Of a stretch of 64,000 nt of DNA, positions 57,212 to 64,000 are shown one piece after another (the stretch's first letter is position 1; every line of letters starts with the position of its first letter). Under the pieces are notes generated by a model. That model searched no databases. It had not been told where the DNA came from and saw nothing but the letters and a program-made list of their open reading frames with translations. Both the position numbers and the translations under genes were made by a program. Origin of the DNA: Scilla litardierei (lineage: Eukaryota; Streptophyta; Magnoliopsida; Asparagales; Asparagaceae); NCBI GenBank assembly GCA_030789695.1, contig CM061141.1:277271871-277335870 (forward strand). Direction: 5' to 3'.

Positions 57212-57229
57212 GTCGGGAGGCAACCCGAC
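57212..57229 (+). other. Conserved hairpin after the first polyprotein (C)
   Basis: Perfect GTCGGG/CCCGAC stem with AGGCAA loop, 45 bp after the Pol stop. Confidence 0.75.
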
Positions 57230-57497
57230 GGTTATCGCTTTTTTCTATCTTTGGTTTTTGTTTTTTGTTTTAGATTTTATTAGTGTTTTTGAGTCGTTCG
57301 CCCGAAAAATTTTGACAACGGGTCCTATTTTCTTTGTCAGGAGAGGAGAACGGGATATCTATCATATGGAGGATGACTAAGGCGAAGAAGAGCGCTCCAG
57401 GAAGGCGCTCAAGGCTTAGGAGAAGGACGAAATCAACTAGAGAAAGAAAAACAGAGACTAGAGCCAAAACGGAGCATCACAGCAGAAAACAGGGCCC
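57230..57497 (+). other. Spacer between hairpin and palindrome array (C)
   Basis: Non-coding; matches 43872-44140 of A. Confidence 0.6.
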
Positions 57498-57836
57498 CAC
57501 TCGGCCGAGCACCATAGCCACTCGGCCGAGCAACCAACATCGTCCGCCCGAGTGGCGAACCAACGAGGGAAGTCTGTTGCACCCAACTCTCTGTTCTTTT
57601 TTCGATTTCAGAATAAATTAACACTCAGCCGAGTATATATCTTCACTCGACCGAGTGAAACTGATACGCTCCTACGGCGAAAATTGCCGAGTAGCTTGTG
57701 CCACTCAGCCGAATGGACTCTTTCCACTCGGCCGAGGATGGCAAAGCCACTCGGCCGAGTCGTAAGCAGCGAGGAGTTTTTAGAATAATTTCGTTACGAT
57801 CACTCGGCCGAGTGACATAGCCACTCGGCCGAGTCG
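57498..57836. repeat. Palindrome array of the C internal promoter
   Basis: Six exact CTCGGCCGAG cores plus variants such as CTCAGCCGAG and CTCGACCGAG; ends 11 bp before the TATA box. Confidence 0.9.
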
Positions 57837-57846
57837 TAACTAATCC

Positions 57847-57854
57847 TATATAAG
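57847..57854 (+). promoter_or_regulatory. Internal TATA box for the env-like ORF (C)
   Basis: CCTATATAAGCGG, same place as in A. Confidence 0.65.
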
Positions 57855-58059
57855 CGGACGCGGGCTCGGCGCGGAATTCGAAGCGTCACATTTCTTCGAT
57901 CACCCGAACCCGCGCCCGATCGACCCTCGCTCGCCCGCTGCCGCTTCCCACTCGCCCGACCGCCGTCTCGACCACCCGACCGCCGGCGGCCGAGCGCCGA
58001 CCGTCGACCGCCCGAGTACCCTGACCGCCGGTGACTCCCTCGCCGCCGGCCGACCTCCG

Positions 58060-58220
58060 GTAACCCCTATTACGCCTGTTTTCTCCATTTTCTCGTTTTT
58101 TTGATGATCCGTGTACTAATCGAGCCCCTAAATCAAATTAATCTCTTTATCTATCTATTATACCCCTAACCCCCCATGTATTTTGAACTTCACACGCTGA
58201 TATTCTTGTTTGATGTGTAG
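58060..58220 (+). other. Predicted leader intron of the env-like transcript (C)
   Basis: Donor CTCCG/GTAACC, acceptor TTTGATGTGTAG/GC, 161 bp. Position and ends match A. Confidence 0.6.
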
Positions 58221-58397
58221 GCTATCTTGGGGAGCTTAGGGGAGCTTAGGGGAGCCTCCGGGGCACGCTTCTGGCTTAGTGGAGGTGGCGTCTTCGCACG
58301 CATCCGCTGTTTTGCTCTCGCGGCGTGTTTAGGTACCATCGTTCCATTTATTTTAGCACGCCGCATTTTACTTGTTGGGTGAGCACTCGGGGCGCAC

Positions 58398-60443
58398 ATG
58401 CCGCCCTGCACACGACCACGCACTCGGGGAACTTCTGCCAAGCGGAAGCGGCCGGATGAGCCCGGGCCCCTCCCACGAGGTGGAGGACTCTCCACCGCCT
58501 ACACCACCTCACCCCACACAGCCACAGCCTGCCGACCCAGTCCACCCACAGCCACTTCCAGCCGAGCCCGTCCACCCACAGCCACCACCGGCTCCTATCG
58601 TCGGGCCGCTGGGTATTACGTTCCGAGACGATGCACATCACGTCGCTTTTGAGCGTATCTCCCAGCGCTCGATAGTGCCCTCCAGGTTCGCACACCTTGC
58701 TGACCTAGACCGCCTGGGGGTACTTGAGGGCATGCTCACGTTGTACGACAACGTGGGTTGGCGAGACTTTCTTTCCGTGTCGGCGGACACCTACGTCCGT
58801 CCGACCCTCGAGGTGCTCAGCTTGATCACCCGAACCGCTGAGGGATGCTCCTTCCGACTCATGGATCGAGAGTGTCAGATCACTCTCGATATGCTTCGAG
58901 CGTTCTTTCAGTGACCTGCTGTCCCCACACCCGACCGAGCCTACGCCCCCACACACATCCCTCCCCCATCCTTCGATTCACACGCCTTCTGGGACCGGAT
59001 CACAGGTTTACCACCGGCCTTTGACCCTAGTAGGGCCAAGGCCTTGGCCATAGTCCACCACTGCCTTCGCATAGCATAGCGCCTTATGGCGACCACCTTT
59101 CTGGTGAGGTACGAGCCTGGGACGATGTCGACGACTGACCTCTATATGCTCTACGCGATGACTCGCCCCAGAGTTCTTGATAGGGATGGAGTTACGTTGG
59201 TCCCCGCTGTTGAGATAGATGTCACTAGCTGGTTTTTGGACCGCATCATCGTATCGGTGGGCGCTCGCTCTCCGATATATTGCGGCGGCCTGATCACCCT
59301 GCTAGCCCTGATGACCGGCGAGGACCTTCCGGCTGACCTGCGACGAGCCCCGGGCCCCACTGCATTATCTATAGACGTCATGGCCCGGATGAAGATGCTT
59401 CGTCCACACGGCCAGTGGCACTGGGTTTGGTTGCACGGTCCGTACGGTGCTGACTACATGATCCTTTCTAGCCCTGCTCGGACACACTTAGGACCAGTAC
59501 ATGACGACTGGCTTCCGTCGATGGATCTCCTGATCCCCGCCGCCTACGTGCTAGAGGCCGAGGGAGCTGAGCCCGCACCACCTGCACCCCCTGCACCGCC
59601 AGCTGACCCTGTGTTCCCTCAGCCTGAGCCTGCACTTTCTGCCGCTCCCGACACTTCTGTCCCACCTTTTGCCAGTGTCAGGAGTACACTTGCTGAGCCT
59701 ACGCCCACCACGTCTACCACTGCCACCACCACAACTATGCCCTTGTCGGTTGAGCCACTCACCTCTCTGCTTCCCCAGCGTCCACCCACCATACTTGAGA
59801 GCGACGAGCCTTCTTTCGCTGCTGTCGTGGAGACCATGGCCAGTATGATCTCCGCTGGGATTTCACCTTTTGGACCCCACACTTCCTCCCCAGCGGTCGA
59901 CCCTTCTGTCTCCACCGTAGCCGTTCTATCTGAGAGTGTCGTGACGTCTGTCCCCACTTCTGTGTCACTGACCTCTCTTGCCGCCTCGTCACCGATTCTG
60001 TCTTCCACTCCCACTGCTGCTGCTTCCACGTCACACCAGCCTGCGTCCCAGCCTCACACTGAGGCTGGGCATCCACTAGTGAGCACAGCACCCGTACCAC
60101 CCATGCCTGATGTCCCGATCACCTACACAGCCCGTATTAGACAGCCCGGACCAGCTCAGCCTAGACTTGTCCGTCCCTCCGCTCCATTACCCCCTGACGC
60201 CTTAGTTCAGAGCGTTCGCGCTCTTGAGGGGGGTTGAGTGGACTCCGGGGTGATTTTAGGGCTTTGTCTTCCACAGTCACCGCCATGCAGCACCGCCTTG
60301 AGCTACTTCCCAGCATTCACTATTGCTTGACCCAGATTCTCGAGCGACTGCCACGACCACCACCCACCAAGCAGACTATACCACGACCACCACCACCCCC
60401 ACCTCCGCCTCAGGACGGAGATGGCGCAGCACCACCAGCCTAG
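58398..60443 (+). pseudogene. env-like ORF of element C
   Basis: About 680 codons, homologous over its length to the A copy: MPPCTRPRTR start, AKRKRPDEP nuclear-signal-like motif, Pro-rich stretch, globular domain (VGWRDFLSVSADTY, MDRECQITL, ATTFLVRYEPGTMS), Ser/Thr/Pro region, heptad segment (VQSVRALEGG then LRGDFRALSSTV) and a poly-Pro end. Lesions: an extra base in a GGG run near 58466, TGA for Trp at 58912, TAG for Gln at 59077, and a lost base near 60232. No signal peptide or membrane span. Confidence 0.85.
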
Positions 60444-62382
60444 GCACACCTTTGATGCCCCCGATTTTTTTGTCTATATGCTGCCCATTCTCTGCTTGGC
60501 CCTGATGATTTCTGCCTACCCCCCTCCCCTCGCTATTTTTGTCCACATTTTGATCATATCATTCTATATCCTTTTTTCGGGAGTGAGGGAGAGTATTTTT
60601 GGTGACACCCACATTTTTGCATCACTCTTGTCCTTGCATGCATCACATTCGCATCATATTTTTCATTTTGTTATTTTTATTTCTTTTTATCATGCATGCA
60701 TACCCACCCCCCTCCCATTACATGTCTCTCGGTGTGCCACACGTCGCACATTGAGGACACTGTGCACTTTAACTTGGGGGAGTGAGTTCTCACGCTTTTT
60801 GCTTTTGTCACCCTTTATTTTTAGTTTTCCCACACTTCATCACTCACTTTTTCATCACTTTTTCATTTTTTTTTACCATGCATCACGTTTTCCTTATTTT
60901 TCTTGTGTGTTGCATTGTAAATAGTTTTTATTTTCGTTTATCTTTATTTCTTTCATTTTTTGCTAGAGATGACTTTTCTGTGATGATGATGACGTGGTGT
61001 TAGCTTTTCTTTATATGCATGCTATATTTGTCATGTCATAGCCTCTTATTTCTGATATCATATGCTGTGTTTTGCTTTGCATTTAGAAATAGTAACCCAC
61101 TCTCTTTTGGTGTATGAAAATGGATGAAATTCTATTATTAGCTGATGTCTGATGATTTATATGTATGTTATCTTAGAAAACACACCAAGATTCACGCATT
61201 GATGCTTATATCTGGAGTACTGCTTTCCTTTCTCTCATATCACTTCTTATTGCATGACTTGTACTTTTCACTTCGGGTTGATTGAATTGTTGCTAGCAAT
61301 GATAAATCTGGGTTAGTCTACTTTTTGAGATTAAACAGAGTAGATTATATTACCCTACTGAAGTTGTCATGCACGTCCTATAGAGTGAACTGATAGATAC
61401 ATTTATTTCTTTCTCCACATATCTTGAACATTATTTCTCTACTTTAAATTCATTGGTGAATCTCCCCTTAGCGATTCTATTATTGGCATTCCCCCGTTAT
61501 TAAAATCACATGCTCCAAATTCCCCGAAATCCAAAGAAAAATACTTGTATATCCTTCTCTTTGATTTGGGATCATTGTGTATATATATGTTATAAAAGAA
61601 AAAGAAAAAAAAGAAAAAAAAGAAAAAAAAGGAAAAGAAAAAGATTTGAGAATAAGAAAAGAAAAGAGAAAAGTAGTTCGAAAACGATCTCATCTCATAT
61701 ACTTTGTCTCTTTCTTCCCTCTTTGTTTTATTTTTGACTTTTGGAGCTTCATAAAAATGGGGATGTAAATATCGTTTTGTATATGCCACCACACTTATAG
61801 ATAAGCTTGGGGGAGAGAATCCAATGATGTGTGAGAGAGTGACTACTTGACGGTGCATGACAACCTAGGCTAAGTAATATTTTATACTCGGTGAGATTGC
61901 TAAAGTTTCACGAAATCCGGAAATCTACGCTTAGCATTCACTTCATGAAACCCGCATTTTTTCTATTCTTACTACTCTATCGTGTGATATCCCTTACAAT
62001 CCTTATAGAAAGAATTCAATTGAAAAGTGTGTGATCTATGATATTGTATACCGCTTTAGATGCTTCAGACGATGTTAATCTTAGAATTATTCCATTTTTC
62101 ATGCTATATCGATATTCTTGGGTTTTCTATTTCAAATGCATCATTATACTATGGTATCAAAATAAAAGACTTTGACATGTGTTTTATATTCGATGCATGC
62201 TATATAAGTAAGCAAAACCCACGTCCTGAGAAAAACGATCTAGCAACTTCCCCCTTCGTTTTCTATTTTGTTTTTCGTTTTCCGTTTTTCGCCTTTCCGT
62301 CGTTTTCTTTATCCTTATCCACCGGGTTCGCTTTTTTACTTATCTTCCTCAAGGACAAGTAAGAGGTAAGCTTGGGGGATTT
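60444..62382 (+). other. 3' untranslated region and polypurine tract of C
   Basis: Aligned with 47121-49046 of A. Hairpin at 60747-60764, CTTGGGGGAGT at 60774, A-rich stretch 61590-61675, AGCTTGGGGGAG at 61803, terminal AGCTTGGGGGATTT at 62369-62382. Confidence 0.8.
60747..60764 (+). other. Conserved hairpin downstream of the env-like ORF (C)
   Basis: CACATTG/AGGA/CACTGTG, identical to A. Confidence 0.6.
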
Positions 62383-63289
62383 TGATCACTCCATATTTTA
62401 CACCTTTTTTCTGCATGTTTGCATGCCATTTTGATCGCTCAAATCGTGTTTTTCACGTTTATTCGGCAATATTGCGATGCTTTTCACGATTTGTTGTTTT
62501 TGTCGTATTTCAGGAGATTTGGAGCGATTTGGAGTGATTCTGAGATGCACCCACTCCGGAGTGTCACCGACGACTCTCTTGAGGGGTATTTTGCTGTTGG
62601 AGAGGAGTGGAAGGAGAAAGAACGTCGTAGGAGCGACGAGGAGGCGAAGATATGAAGTTTGGGCATTTTTAGCACTGCACTCGGCCGAGTGAAGGAGTCA
62701 CTCGACCGACCATAGGAAGCCCGCTCGGCCGGCCAGATCAGACACACAACAGGCGTGCACTCGGCCGAGCATCACCATGCCACTCGACCGAGCACCGAGT
62801 CACCCATCGCCCGAGTGTAGCCAAGACAACGGCATCAAAAATCACCAACTCTCTGTTTTCCGTCAGTCTGCTCCAATGACCCACTCGGCCGAGTGGAGAA
62901 AGACGGCCGCCCGAGTAACTGAAGGCCGTCCGCCCGAGTGACCTCCGAGGAGACGACCCCCAGACCCCCAACTCTCTGTTTTTGTACAGGGTTCGTCACT
63001 CGGCCGAGTGACATTTGTCACTCGGCCGAGTGAGCCGCGCTGCCTGTAGCGAAAACTGCGGATTTGAGGCTGCGCAGTGGCATTTTCGTCAGGGTTTTTT
63101 GGGCGATTTTGGGGGGTATTTAACCCCAGTTTTTAACCTAGTTTAGGAGAGCTTTTTCTATAGCCAGTTGATTCGAAGAAGACTGTTATTAGGCCTCCCT
63201 GTGTTCGATACCCGCTCGCCGCTACACCGTGCGCTTGCGGTAAGACTACGATCGTCGCTGCTCCGGGACGTGTATCCGGGGCGCGATCA
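62383..63289 (+). repeat. 3' LTR of C, internally deleted
   Basis: 907 bp. Sequence up to GGAGAGCTTTTTC (63158) is joined directly to TATAGCCAG, removing 886 bp present in the 5' LTR. The palindrome array (five exact cores) and TATTTAA (63117) remain. Confidence 0.93.
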
Positions 63290-63294
63290 TGGCT
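63290..63294. repeat. Target site duplication of C, right (TGGCT)
   Basis: Identical to 51344-51348. Confidence 0.95.
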
Positions 63295-64000
63295 CTCTCG
63301 TCACACCACCGCTCATTGTTATATGCCATATTTTCCAGAATCTGTCCGGCATCTTCTTCGCTTCTTGACATAAAGGACCCTTCAGCCGCGGCGTCCATGG
63401 ATGATTTCAAATCGTCCCTTACCCATTATAGAACGGATTTATGATCTGCCACTTGGGGAGCTCATGGTGGGGACATCTTCGCTGCATCTCCTTGTATCTG
63501 GTCCAGGCTTCGTGCAGAGACTCGTGGCTGGCCTGGAAGAAGGAGGAGATCTCACTCCTTAGCTTCATGGTCTTCCCCGGAGGAAAGAACTTTGTCAGGA
63601 AAGAATTTGAGAGCTTCTCCCAGGTGTTGAATATATTCGGGTCCTTCCCCCTAAGCCACAGCTTGGCCTTATCTTACAGAGAGAAGGGGAACAGCTTCAG
63701 TCAAATCGCCTCAGTTGTGACACCGTTTATCCGGAAGGTGTCATGTTTCTCCAAGAAGGAGTCCATGTTCAATGGGGCTCTCCATGGGTGCACCCGAAAA
63801 TTGATCCTGCTGGATCCATGTCACCAAAGACGGCTTAAGCTCGAAGCTTTGCGCCGTAATAGCAGGAGGACTGATCGCAGAGGTGGACTCGATGGATGGC
63901 ATCGAGTACTCCAGCAGGGACTTGTGAGGCAGGGTGTTCTCCCCCATGGTTTCAGGATCCTCTCTTCTTCGCTTCTCGGCGGCTAAACGCCTTAGGGTGG
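63295..64000 (-). pseudogene. gag: B gag, N-terminal half (continues beyond the window)
   Basis: On the minus strand: MPSIESTSAISPP, FELKPSLVTWIQQDQFSG (as FELK..QQDPFHG in A), then the Retrotrans_gag-type core with FLTKFFPPGKTMKLR, LHEAWTRYKEMQRRCPHHEL and FYNG. In-frame stops near 63702 and 63675 and in 63430-63460 show that it is decayed. The true start lies to the right of position 64000. Confidence 0.88.

Larger units (their letters stand above)
51349..63289 (+). mobile_element. Element C: Athila-like element encoding Pol and env-like protein, no Gag
   Basis: TGATCACTCC...GCGATCA LTRs, TGGCT duplication, primer site, Pol ORF (53303-57166), hairpin, palindrome array, TATA, leader intron, env-like ORF (58398-60443), 3' region and purine tract. 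Gag and protease are absent; the Pol ORF begins 138 bp after the primer site. Two nonsense codons in Pol; two nonsense codons and two shifts in the env-like ORF; the 3' LTR carries an 886-bp deletion. Confidence 0.95.
33799..64000 (-). mobile_element. Element B: second Athila-like family, Gag-protease plus env-like ORF, no pol; interrupted by A and C
   Basis: Minus-strand order from the right edge is gag (64000-63295, 51348-50871, 39101 onward), protease (to 37700), hairpin (37547-37564), palindrome array, TATA, env-like ORF (36538-34481) and 3' region. No RT or integrase is present between protease and env-like ORF. Neither LTR is in view: one is lost in the gap, the other is beyond the edge. 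A and C sit in its gag with perfect 5-bp duplications, so the three gag pieces are one ORF. Confidence 0.88.

Noticed and set aside
63441..63986. 181-residue plus-strand ORF at the right edge
   Set aside because: Antisense of the B gag core, whose conserved motifs are on the minus strand.

Overview
The window is plant nuclear DNA made almost entirely of nested LTR retrotransposons; I see no host gene. The evidence is Ty3/gypsy elements of the Athila, Tat and Tekay/Del types, two Ty1/copia elements, plant-type tRNA primer sites and heavy nesting. It looks like gene-poor heterochromatin of an angiosperm. I cannot name the species. Nearly all coding regions carry stops or frameshifts. One 500-bp run of N (33299-33798) is an assembly gap.

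Layout. 1-15459: element D (minus strand), an Athila-like element with a gag-protease ORF and an env-like ORF but no reverse transcriptase or integrase; its 3' end lies left of the window. A copia element (copia 1, 6204-14310, target duplication AGAGG) sits in its gag, and a small MULE-like insertion (11321-11812) sits in the copia gag. D itself sits in the LTR of E, a Tekay/Del-like element (15460-28442, minus) with 3.4-kb LTRs and almost no coding capacity. A second copia element with 111-119 bp LTRs (copia 2, 19789-26403, duplication TTAAG) splits the other LTR of E. 28443-29242 is unassigned DNA with a 32-bp tandem repeat. 29243-33298 is F, a decayed Tat-type element running into the gap.

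33799-64000: element B (minus), a second Athila-like family, again gag-protease plus env-like ORF without pol, continuing past the right edge. Two plus-strand elements with related LTRs are inserted in its gag: A (39102-50870, duplication CCCTC) and C (51349-63289, duplication TGGCT).

The most interesting point is the relation of A, C, D and B. A, D and B encode Gag-protease and an env-like protein but no RT/RNase H/integrase. C encodes RT-RNase H-integrase, starting at its own ATG just after the primer site, and the same env-like protein, but no Gag or protease. A and C share LTR type, tRNA-Asp-type primer site, a roughly 130-residue C-terminal tail on their two different polyproteins, a hairpin, an internal promoter region and a 3' region. 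This looks like a two-component retrotransposon in which Gag and Pol travel on separate elements. In all four elements an array of 14-bp palindromes lies directly upstream of a TATA box, a short leader intron and the env-like ORF. The palindrome is CACTCGGCCGAGTG in A, C and D and CAACCGATCGGTTG in B. The same palindromes lie upstream of the LTR TATA box in A and C. I infer a self-encoded regulatory circuit in which the env-like product, which has a KRKR-type nuclear signal and a C-terminal coiled coil, may be the dimeric factor that reads the palindromes. The copies present here are defective.
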